64,000 bases of DNA. It comes from Panulirus ornatus (taxonomy: Eukaryota > Arthropoda > Malacostraca > Decapoda > Palinuridae). A program made the translations under genes and the position numbers. Below the pieces are notes generated by a model that worked only from the letters and a program-made list of their open reading frames with translations, did no database searches and was not told the DNA's origin. This document shows positions 1 to 12,400 of the stretch, piece after piece; the first letter of the stretch is position 1; each line of letters opens with the position of its first letter. Location of the stretch: positions 12,424,596 to 12,488,595 of the forward strand of contig NC_092271.1 in NCBI RefSeq assembly GCF_036320965.1. Reading direction: 5' to 3'.

Positions 1-204
1 ACATCTGAGAATCATGCAATATACATTACAATTCATGGTACATTATACATGACAACTAGAGAGTGGATGTGAAAAAATGAGGGCATTTCTTCATCTGTAA
101 CTGGTGCTACCTTTCTGAGGCAGAAAATGGTTAGCATGTATGAAAAATAAGCATTAAAATCAAATTAAGTATTTTTCTTGTCATACCACAGCTATCATAC
201 TCAC

Positions 205-414
205 TTTATAAACAATGGGTCCACAAGGAGAACAAGTAAGCACATGTTCCCCATCTTGATGCAATGCAAACAGAGGACCATATGGACGAAGAAGAACACT
301 GCGACCAGAGCCTGCACCTCCACCAACTCCCACCAGGAAGGGCCCAGCAGCACGTTCATGAAGAACATGATCCATCACACGTGCACCTGTCTGGGCCATG
401 CTCCAACAAGCAAA
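205..414 (-). CDS. WDR91: WDR91 exon 13, penultimate region
   Basis: Codes residues 600-669: [20 protein letters not shown] through [20 protein letters not shown] to CGPIVYK, then GTGAGT. Acceptor [27 protein letters not shown] matches the family GRLFAFDSEGNYMLTC blade. About 55 residues (the last blade) should follow in an exon left of base 1; bases 1-204 hold nothing that fits. Confidence 0.94.
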
Positions 415-3400
415 CTGTCAAGTAATGATTGATTTTCGATGAAGTAGCTTCAAGAACAGGTGAACATTAACCTAAACTGCACACATCCATTCTGTAGCTG
501 CCATATCTAACGTACTGAAACACAAACCTATCATCCACAGCCAAGCCCTACAGACTATTCCATAATTTATCATGAACACTTCATACACCATGATTCAGCT
601 TAAAGATAAACAATCCCCTAGTCCCAAATTATTAACTATCTATTTATTCATTCTATCATACTTGATTGCCATTTCCGCACTGGCAAGGTAGCGCCTAGAA
701 ACAGATGAAGGAAGACCCAACCATTCATATACACACATATATACATACACACTCATACATGTTCATATACATTCACATACACAGCCATATACATATACAT
801 ATCTACGTATTCATACTCACCTTCATCCACTCATGGAACCACCCCACCCCACAGGAAACAGCATCATCACCCCCTCCCTCAGCAAGGTAGATCCAGGAAA
901 ATTGACAAAAAGGCCACATTCATTCACACTCAGTTTCTAGCTGTCATGCACAATGCACCAAAAACACAACTCTCTATCCACATCCAGGCCCCACAAACCT
1001 TTCCATGGTGTAACCCAGACATTTCACATGCTCTGATTCAGTCCACTGACAACATATTGACCCTGGTATATCCCATTCTTCCAATTCACTTAGTCCTTGC
1101 ATGTCTGTCACCTTCCTACATGTTCAGGTCCCAATCGTTCAAAATCTATTTCACTCCATCTTTCCACCTCCAATCTGGTCTCCCACTTCTCCTTGTTCCC
1201 TCCACCTCTGACATATATATCCTCTTTGTTAACCTTTCCTCACTCATTCTCTCCATATGTCCAAACCATTTCAACACACCCTTTTCTGCTCTCTCATCCA
1301 CTCTTTTTATTATCATACATTTCTCTTACCCTTTCATTACTTACTCGATCAAACCACCTTACAGCATATATTGCCCTCAAACATTTAATTTCCAACACAT
1401 CCACCCTCTTCCATGCAACCCTATCTATAGCCCATGCCTTACAACCATGTAATATTGTTGGAACTAATATTCCTTCAAATATACCCATTTTTGCTCTCCA
1501 AGATAACGTTCTCTCTTTTCACATGTTCTTCATCGCTTCCAGGAACTTTGCCCACTCACTCCCCTACCCTATGACACTTCCACTTCCATGATTCCATGAT
1601 ATCTAAAGCACTTCACTTCCTCCAGTTTTTCTCCATTCAAACTCACATCCCAAATAACTTGTCCCTCAACGCTCCTGAACCTAATAACCTTGCTCTTACT
1701 CACATGTACTATCAACTTGCTCCTTTCACACACTTTTCCAAACTCCCAAGGACTACTTATGATGCACAGTGCAGGTCATCAAAGTCAGTTTATTTAATCA
1801 TCTCTCCCATAACTCCACCATTTCAGCAGACCCTTTACAGCCCTCTCAATCAAACTGTACTTCTGTTCAGATCTCACTCTTACACTGCCTTGCCTTAGAT
1901 CACAAATCATCCTCAGGCATTGTACTTACATGTCCACACTCTTCCTTTCTTTTGCAATAAAAATCTGAGACTCACATCCATTTAATACTGTCAAGACTAC
2001 TATACCTCCAAAATACCTATCTTTGCCATAACATGTTCCTTAATGCACCCAAGACATATTTCCCTTTTTCTCCCTTAAAGTCACCTCAGATTCCCTTAGT
2101 ATATATAGCACTTCCTTTAGGTCTTCCCCATTCAAACTTTATACTCAAACCATCCTGTCCCACCCACCTGCTGCACTTATCTTACTTTTGAACACATATA
2201 TAGTATTCTCAAAGTTCACCTGTCACATACTCTTCCAAAACCTGTCATCAACTTCTGGAATGTTTCTCTGGAGTCTACCAACAGAGAAGAGTCATCCACA
2301 AACAACTTTAAGACCCTTGAAATTTACCTGTCTCATCATCCTGTCCACTTATTTATTTATTTATACTTGCCCCAGGACCCCTTTCTTGAGAGAGTACTGG
2401 ATTTACTCCTGAACTCATTTTGTAGGAGCTCCTGCAACTCCAAAGCCACACTACTTCCAACAGCAAAAAAATTATGGAGTCCATTGGAGTGAGAAGACTA
2501 CTCCTGATGATCCAGTCTCACCAAGAGTGACTTATCACTCATGGTGTAACCTCATGCTAGTGGAGTATGGTAACACCTCATCCTGTCCATAAAGCAATTA
2601 AACAATTACAGTGACATCACACTCTCAATGTTGATTCACCTTAACTGTAAACCGTTTACTCTTCTCCCTTCCTATTCACATGCATGCCTTACTCTCCTTG
2701 CAAAATTTCCTCAATGCATTTAGTTGTTTTCCAGTTATCCTTAGTATTCATAGCACCTTCCAAAAGGCATTTCAATCTATTTTACTTAATGTTTCATGAA
2801 CAACACCCACAAAATACGTACTCTATTGTCACTTCCAATGGTGTAAATGTTATTCTCCTGCGGGGACAGTCGAACAGTAAATACCTCCCCCTGATGTGCT
2901 GGCCAGGAAGCAATTACATCCGGGCATCGAAGGTCAATAATCCTTACAGAACCATCATTGCATCCACAGACAAGTAAGCCACCATTGTGATTCATGATAC
3001 AGCCATTTACTACACCTCCATCTATCCTGTATGAACTCTGAAGCAGATCAAGAATGAATAAACATTAGCAAGAGGCAAAAGAAATTTCAGGAAATGAAAA
3101 GGCATGAATAAACACATCTAACCAATAAATGATCAAATTCATCACATACAAAAAAATTTTTTTTTCTTTTTTTTTTTTTTGCTTTGTCGCTGTCTCCCGC
3201 GTTTGTGAGGTAGCGCAAGGAAACAGACGAAAGAAATGGCCCAACCCACCCCCATACACATGTATATACATACATCCACACACGCAAAATATACATACCT
3301 ACACAGCTTTCCAGACGCTTCACATGCCCCGATTTAATCCACTGACAGCACGTCAACCCCGGTATACCACATCGCTCCAATTCAATCTATTCCTTGCCCT

Positions 3401-6400
3401 CCTTTCACCCTCCTGCCATGCTCAGGCCCCGATCACACAAAATCTTTTTCACTCCATCTTTCCACCTCCAATTTGGTCTCCCTCTTCTCCTCGTTCCCTC
3501 CACCTCCGACACATATATCCTCTTGGTCAATCTTTCCTCACTCATTCTCTCCATGTGCCCAAACCATTTCAAAACACCCTCTTCTGCTCTCTCAACCACG
3601 CTCTTTTTATTTCCACACATCTCTCTTACCCTTACGTTACTTACTCGATCAAACCCCCTCACACCACACATTGTCCTCAAACATCTCATTTCCAGCACAT
3701 CCATCCTCCTGCGCACAACTCTATCCATAGCCCACGCCTCGCAACCATACAACATTGTTGGAACCACTATTCCTTCAAACATATTCATTTTTGCTTTCCG
3801 AGATAATGTTCTCGACTTCCACACATTCTTCAAGGCTCCCAGAATTTTCGCCCCCTCCCCCACCCTATGATCCACTTCCGCTTCCATGGTTCCATCCGCT
3901 GCCAGATCCACTCCCAGATACCTAAAACACTTCACTTCCTCCAGTTTTTCTCCATTCAAACTCACCTCCCAATCGACTTGACCCTCAACCCTACATGAAA
4001 CATATAGCTTTGGCTACATCAAGGAGTTGTTGTATGTGTAATTACCTATTTGTACTATGCTGGCAGGAGACATAGAAGGCCCAATCTCTTGAACTTTTCT
4101 AGCATTACACAACCTTTTAAACTTTGTATGCAGTCCACAGTAACTATTTGATTACTTATCTTTTTCCATTCATCCCCTAATCTGAGGAGTTTTCTTACAG
4201 CTACTTTAGTGTAGGATGTGCCCGTTTGGCACTTGGGATTCTTCCTACCAGAAAGCTGGTTTCAAGTAATCCATTTCACTTATTTCTATTTTATTTGGGA
4301 AGCTTTTTCTCTATCCATCCTCCTTAATGTGGATATACTCTCATAGACCAGGAGAGGAAAGAGATGTTGGTTTTGAAAAATAAAAAACTTTTTTATCTAA
4401 AGCAACATTCTATGAGCAATCTCTCATTTCTTTGAGAAAATCTAGTTTCTTTACTAAACCCTCATTTATACAGGGTTGACATGATTTGAATAAATTTACT
4501 GAATTCAACTTAGTGAAGAAAAAATCCTGATTTATATCAACCCTGATTTTTTCACTTTCTCCATGACATGTAGCATGAGATGGCTTGATTGTGTATGAGA
4601 GAAGTTTGGCAATAAATGCAGAATGCCTGAGGGCTGCCCATTACAATTCAGTATCTTTGTCCCTATACTTCTCATGCAAGTTCTTCAAAGCAAACACCTG
4701 GTTCACACATCCTATTCATCTGAAGCCAAATTGCTTCTCCCTAATTAGCTGTTGTACATATTCTACCATTCTTTCAATCACCACTCTCCCATATACCTTC
4801 CAAGTATGCTTACAAGGTTTATACCTTTGTAATCTGAACATTCACTTTAGTCTACATGCATTATGCCAAATATCAAGCACCTCACCTTGGGCCATGCATA
4901 TGTTAAATAGCCTGGTTAACCATCAACAGCACTGTCATCTACTTTCTTATAAAACTCAACTTTTTGTTCCTAGTCAAATAAATAATTTCATGGAATTGTA
5001 TCATTCTTCATAAACCATCCTCATTTCCTTCACCTTTTATTTCATGTATGTATTCTAATTTCTCTACTGACTTTCTTTTTTGGTGTGTGTAGGGAGGGGG
5101 ATAAAGAATGTGACTCAAGCACCTCTCATGTATTTTTGTAAAAGGCAACTAAGAGGAAAGGGAGTGGGGAGACTGGAATCGTTCTCTCCTGTATCACTAC
5201 TTTTCAAATGTGCAAAGAGAAAAAGGAACTGAGAAGATTTTTCTTCAAAGGCTACATCATCTGGACCTGATGCTATCTTGTTATGGTAAAAAATAAATGG
5301 AAAAAAAGTTTAAACCCTGCATTTAATCACCTTCAATGCATCTGCAATCCCCAATCACTATGTTCATTCTAATACCTCTTGCAATATGCTCTTTGATTTG
5401 TATTCTATTCATAATCCATGCCACTCAGTCTTCTACCATAATTTCCAATGCTTTAATAAACTTTCTTCAATTTCAGGCTTTTCTCTACTGACGCCTTTAA
5501 ATTCATAATCCTGCCTCCTAACTGCCTCACCTGTAGGTTAAGAACTTCAACAATGACTTATAACTTAATGTCTTGCAATCTTTAGATATGACATACCTCC
5601 ACCTTGAGACTTTTCATATCAACTGTGTGAAGGGCTGGTGGCGCTGGAGGTGTTGATGTTCCCTGAGGACGTACACGAGGGGCAACACTAACTACTGCAT
5701 TTCCCTCACCTGGACTCATACGTACACCCATTATTCTGAAAAAACAGCATATCATTAAACAATAAATCATGTGAAAATAAGTACTAATGGTCAAAATATC
5801 CTATTTGCAGATAGCATCATCTGAAAGCTATAAGACAAGCTACAATGCACATTAAGGAGTACAAAACCATTATCTTTTTATGCCCACTAATTAATTATCA
5901 AGTAGCATTAAAACACCTAATATTTTGAGGTTTGCTAATGACCACTAAAAATTATCAGGGATATCAAAAAAGATCATTCCCTTCCTGTTCATTTATTATA
6001 GATAATCATGATTAAATTCTTTAAATATGTATGTTCTCTATTAAATTTCAGTAACTGGACATACACAATTTACTGTCAAACAAAAGACTTTCTAACCTTT
6101 GATCCTTCAAAACAGGGCAGGTGTCTGCTCCAATTTCCCATACAGTTTTCTTTTCTCGAGTGTCAAACAGGCGCAAAGTAGCAGCTTTAGTGGCAATGAG
6201 AAGGAAACGTTCTCCACGTGGTAACCATTCCAAGGCAGTAACTGCACTCTTAACAACTACACCACACTGAGTTCTGTAAGAGAGATAAAAAGTAAGTAAT
6301 CATGGTGAAAACAAACACATTTTAAACTAAAGAAGTCCATAAAACTTTAGATAATCATTTTCTTTCATTACAAAACCTGAACCAATATATATTCTTGAAT

Positions 6401-9400
6401 AAATTCACAGGGTAACTGATTTGATAGCAAAAATGAAAATTAAGTGGGACATCCTCCAAGTCCACTAACCATTACTCCATGCTGCAATTTTAAGTGAAAC
6501 ACACAACAGCAGAGAACTTTGATGATGAAAGAAAATGTAGCACTGAATTTGATCATTTTCTTACAAAAATGCTCACCAAAACTAACCTAACCTGACCATG
6601 CCTAGCCTTGCTAAGGTTAGATTAGGTTTGACCGTTTAGTCTCCCTGAATGAACATTTCTAATTAAGAAAATGACACAAGAACAGTACAAAGGGTAATAC
6701 AAACAAGTTCCTGAGGACAAAGGCTCTTTGCCTGACCCAAGAATACCTACAACTGATACACTAGTACATAAGGAGAATGTTTTTGAACATCCTCAAATGT
6801 TCAGTCAAGTCAAGAGGCAATGTTCCTCTGATACTGATGGTTTAGGTCTAGAACCTCTCTCCTTGATCACTGATGAGTCACAGGAGAAGCTTTGTTCTTA
6901 CTTTAGTTTTATTCCTATAATTCTTTGTCCTGTTCTTGTGTCAATCCCCAGAAGTCTTGAAAAATAAATGAAAGCCTAAGATGTTCTTTAATTTTTCTTT
7001 CCCATCCACTGCTACATGCAATGTAAATAAAACCTTAAAGAATCTTTTGCTACAGGCCCTGAAAATATACCAACCTTTCACATTAAACAGTTTGGTCCAC
7101 ATATAATCCAATTGGTTCTCAGTGAATGTAGGTTTGCGGCAGGGGTGTGTGATGTCTCCATGGTTGTTTAATTTGTTTATGGATGGGGTTGTAAGGGAGG
7201 TAAATGCAAGAGTCCTGGAAAGAGGGGCAAGTATGAAGTCTGTTGGGGATGAGAGAGCTTGGGAAGTGAGTCAGTTGTTGTTCGCTGATGATACAGCGCT
7301 GGTGGCTGATTCATGTGAGAAACTGCAGAAGCTGGTGACTGAGTTTGGTAAAGTGTGTGGAAGAAGAAAGTTGAGAGTAAATGTGAATAAGAGCAAGGTT
7401 ATTAGGTACAGTAGGGGTGAGGGTCAAGTCAATTGGGAGGTGAGTTTGAATGGAGAAAAACTGGAGGAAGTGAAGTGTTTTAGATATCTGGGAGTGGATC
7501 TGTCAGCGGATGGAACCATGGAAGCGGAAGTGGATCATAGGGTGGGGGAGGGGGCGAAAATTTTGGGAGCCTTGAAAAATGTGTGGAAGTCGAGAACACT
7601 ATCTCGGAAAGCAAAAATGGGTATGTTTGAGGGAATAGTGGTTCCAACAATGTTGTATGGTTGCGAGGCGTGGGCTATGGATAGAGATGTGCGCAGGAGG
7701 ATGGATGTGCTGGAAATGAGATGTTTGAGGACAATGTGTGGTGTGAGGTGGTTTGATCGAGTAAGTAACGTAAGGGTAAGAGAGATGTGTGGAAATAAAA
7801 AGAGCGTGGTTGAGAGAGCAGAAGAGGGTGTTTTGAAATGGTTTGGGCACATGGAGAGAATGAGTGAGGAGAGATTGACCAAGAGGATATATGTGTCGGA
7901 GGTGGAGGGAACGAGGAGAAGAGGGAGACCAAATTGGAGGTGGAAAGATGGAGTGAAAAAGATTTTGTGTGATCGGGGCCTGAACATGCAGGAGGGTGAA
8001 AGGAGGGCAAGAAATAGAGTGAATTGGAGTCATGTGGTATACAGGGGTTGACGTGCTGTCAGTGGATTGAAGCAAGGCATGTGAAGCGTCTGAAGTAAAC
8101 CATGGAAAGCTGTGTAGGTATGTATATTTGCGTGTGTGGACGTGTGTATGTACATGTGTATGGGGGGGGGGGGGCATTTCTTTCGTCTGTTTCCTTGCGC
8201 TACCTCGCAAACGCGGGAGACAGCGACAAAGTATAAAAAAAAAAAAAAAAAAAAAAAAATAATCCAAGCATTTACAGATATCTCAAGCCACTCCTGGGTA
8301 CACAACAAAATCCCTAACATCTGGAAACTAGTCAACATAAGACCAATCCTATAATACCCCAAACCAACTGACCCCATCTTCTCCTATTGTCCTTAATCAC
8401 TTCTGTCCTCAGTATTCCAACTCTGTGATAAAATGATCCACAGCAGTATATAAAAAGAATTTCCTCTGTTGCCCACACAACATGGCTTCAGACCCAACCA
8501 CTCCAACACCATGCTACACAATGACCCCACAATACATATCGTAGGTGGATTCAACTAATCACAGCCTCCCTCCAACACTGACATTTTCCCACAACACATT
8601 CTCACACAACAGATACTTGACACTATCCTCCAAAAAAGTGACAAAATTGGTTGGCAAATTTCATAGCTGCCTATCATGGAAGAGTCACTCACATTGGCCT
8701 CACCTCTAAAACCCTTTATAAACTCTACAAATGGAGTTTCTAGAGAAGTTCCTTCTCCATTTCTCTTCAGTCTCTTCCTACACAACCTCCCATTACCTCT
8801 AACAAACCACAATAATGAAGGTCTTTTCATATGCAGATGATATCACGATCACATCACAACACCCTGACATCAAACAGTAGTAACAACAAACTTGCAGAAC
8901 TTCATTAAAAACTGGAACAATGACTCATTCAGAACAGAAGCTCCGCCTCTCCACAGAAGTCTTCCATCACTCTTTTAATCCCAGACAGACACAAATCCAG
9001 CTCACATCCTCCGGTCACCTAGGCTTCCAAATCACTCCTACTGAACTAGACACCAACCGTTCTAAGAATCATATATGATGTACACATGACATTCATTCCC
9101 ACGTCAATAATGTCACCAAAAAGCTACACAAAAACTAAGTAACCTTAGAACACTAACAGGCACTAGGTTTGAACATGAAAAAGAATCCTTCCCATCCTCT
9201 ACAAGCAATTCATCTACTCAACTTCAAATTATGGCTCATGTGCTTGATCTTCCAACCTCATAAAAGGAAATATAACAAAGCTGCAAAGCAGACAATACAC
9301 TGCACTCAGAACAATCACTGGCTACCTAGCAACCACAAACACTCAACACCTACACAACAAAGACACTCCCATTACAATCACACATCAAAGTGCTCAGTAC

Positions 9401-12400
9401 TCAGTTCTATTCAAAAGCAATCTACCCCTCCCATCTAAACCAACTCCATAACTACACACCAACCCAAGTGAAATAAAAAGCTTACCCCTACCTCGCACTT
9501 CTGTAACCTCTACTAATAGATCCCCCAAACCCTATCAAATATAACACTGAAAAACACATAAACAGTGATATAATCCAACAAGCACTAAATCATCTCCCTC
9601 CCAACTAAGTCTTAAACTCCAATTCACCATCCATCGAAAGCCAAACTCCCTAGATAAACATGTCATCCTTTCCTATCAATGCTCTGGACATCATTCATCC
9701 CTACATCAATACAAAAACCATTTCAGCACATCCTAAGATCCTTTACCCATGAAGTAACTCCCATTACAAAGAGACTAAGCACTTACTACTTAAATGCTAA
9801 GCACTCTTTGCACACATGACTACACTTTATGACCTATGGGTGGACATAGCCAGCTTAAAAGAGTGTTGCAGTAGCCTCATAAAGATAAAATGGAGTCCTG
9901 TATTGTCATATCATCCATTTCTCCTTAGTAATTATATATCTATATCACTGACTCTGCAATTTATCATTGGTATTTCCAGAGCTTATACTATATCATAATG
10001 ATTCGCTAATAATTACATTACATTGCTGGAAAGTCAGAGACATATAAGGTTTACAGTGTGTTTTATAATCCTTGTGCAATATAATCTGATGCTCACTATC
10101 ATACTTATCAAATGTTTCAATAATAGGTATGATATCATCTAAAGCACAACACATCCTAAGGTAAAATAGTTGATAAAAATAGTCTTTTATCCATGCTGAA
10201 ATTTTTCCCTAGTCCAAGAGCTTCATCGGTTAAGAGGACTTTATTCACATTCTTTATATATATCTAATGCACATCTAAAAACATCCTATAATATAGAAAC
10301 AATAGATAATCTAAAGACATTCAAGGATACAATAACTAAATTTAATGAAAGTGAAAATATGGAAGCTATTCAATTATACATATATTACCTCCCTAAACAT
10401 CCCTAAATACACAGTTGATTATTCATTCTACGGGTAAGATCTACATTGCCTTTGATCTATTTCTGTTGAACTTATTAGTATCATATTCAGGAACTGCCCC
10501 ATAGACTTCAGTCACCATCTCCTCACTTACTGGGTTGGGGACCTAAGAGTAGTAACTTAATAATTTTTCACCAACCTTTATCTTTAACTAAATCAGTCTG
10601 GAAGTATCAAAGCTATATTATTCCTCAAAAAGACATATAAACAAGTAAACCAAAGTCAATGATCTGGAACATACTTGGGGGATGGGGAGGGTGACCATAA
10701 TTTCACCACACCATCAGTATCTGCAGAAGCTACCAGTGTCCCAGAGGGATTAAACACAGCATGTGTCACTACAGCTCGATGCTCACAATACTCCTCCTAG
10801 AAGGATGGTTTAAGAGTTAAATACAACAGTCCTGTTTTCATTTTTATGTTTCTGTATGATTTGAGAGTTAAATACAACAATCCTGTTTTCATTTTTATGT
10901 TTCTGTACTTTAATCAGTAGAGAATATTTCATATTCACTATAACATACTTAAGTTAGGAAATAAGAGTCTGCAGATTAATAAAACAAGATTTTTTCATAC
11001 TGGAAAATATATAAAAATTCTCTTTATAGGTTGAGGTGTAGTGTATGTATGTATGTCTAAATGTTTATATATACACTGTATCTATACAGGTGGAATATTT
11101 ACAGTCTAAATTCCCTTGGGACCAAGCAATGTTCAAATTATATGTTTTAATGTATTACAAATAACCCCCGACTTAAAATGATTCAACTTACGATTTTTCG
11201 ACTTTATGATGGTGAGCTATTCAACACTTTATTATAAAATAGGCCTTGTGTTTGATGATTTTGTCCAACTGTACACTAATGTAAGTGTTCTGAGAACATT
11301 CAAGGTGGACTAGGTTAAGCTATGATGTTCAGTAGGTTAATGTACAGTACTAAACTATTTTTGACATGATATTTTCAACTTAAAATGGGTTTATCAAAAT
11401 GTAACCCCATCTTAACTAAAGGAGCATTTGTATAGATACTAGTCTTTTCAGTGGGTCCAGGTTATGGTCCAAACATATTGTTCATGGTATTCTATAAGCT
11501 CCAGATTTGTAAACTGGGGACTGCTTCACAGATAATGGCCCATGACTAGAGGCATACTACAGGAGTGATAGACAAATTTCAATGAGTGAAACAGGATCGT
11601 AAAATCAACTAGTGTTCAACAGCACTAGATGGGCCTGGATTACTTTCAATTTTGGTTCTTATCTCATGATCACAAAAAGACATTAGGAGAAAGACACAAT
11701 ATTGATTTTGGCATTAATAAACACCAAAGAGATACAGAAACTGCAACCAAAGATGCACTGGAATATGGCTTCTCTCTATAAACCCCAAATCAAAAGAAGA
11801 CCTTTGGCTATGCAAGGGATATACTGAATTCAAGCCATTGGGGTTTCTCATGTCCCCCAATACATCACTGCTGTATCTAATGAACTATGAGGCTTGCCAT
11901 ATATTAGGGGTAAATGATTCAACTAACCCACCATTACCATAGGAATAGTACTCTTCCACAAGGTGCTTCCAACATCCTGGCTCTGTGAAAAAAAAATTTC
12001 CACACACTAGACACCTCCCTCCTACAAGACCGAATCGTAGGAGCTACTTGTCTGCTGATATGTCAACCACGGTCAGCAGGAATGAACCAAATAAAATGGA
12101 AATGACTAGTTGAAGTCTGCTCTTAGGTTGGCACTAACCTGGGGTTGGGAACTAGTTGAAGTCTGCTCTTAGGCTGGGACTAACCTGGGGTGTTGGGAAC
12201 AGTTTTCCAATTCTATCATTAAAGAACATTATTCTAGTCCTTTTTCTAGTGTAACTTCCACTGTCTGGGGCTCATACACTTAAAGCCCCCTCAAAAAAAG
12301 AAAAAAAGAAAGGGTAGGGGAAAACTGAGAGATAAATGAAGGAAAAGAAACAGTACCTACCAACAATGAGATTTTTCCAATATGGCAGAGCTAGCATCGA

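Larger units (their letters stand above)
6990..9860 (+). mobile_element. Jockey/CR1-like LINE relic, split by a nested RTE
   Basis: RT region of a different LINE lineage. Left part 6990-7111 reads [20 protein letters not shown]; right part from 8268 continues [20 protein letters not shown] in the same frame once the RTE at 7112-8258 and one copy of its 9-bp duplication are discounted. Further right are [10 protein letters not shown] (about 8480), a GVPQGS-type box degraded to [20 protein letters not shown] (about 8740), [17 protein letters not shown] (about 8828, the YADD box) and C-terminal [19 protein letters not shown] sequence (about 9310). Several frameshifts and stops, so dead. The C-terminal limit near 9860 is soft. 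Confidence 0.8.

Noticed and set aside
1..204. Last WDR91 exon expected downstream of exon 13
   Set aside because: The minus strand here shows no block matching the final WD40 blade or a terminal stop in the right phase; the exon must lie outside the window.
6575..6645. CCTAACCT / AGGTTAGATTAGG words resembling the arthropod TTAGG telomere repeat
   Set aside because: Only two or three units in inverted arrangement, no array. Common short motif; chance or part of an unknown palindrome.
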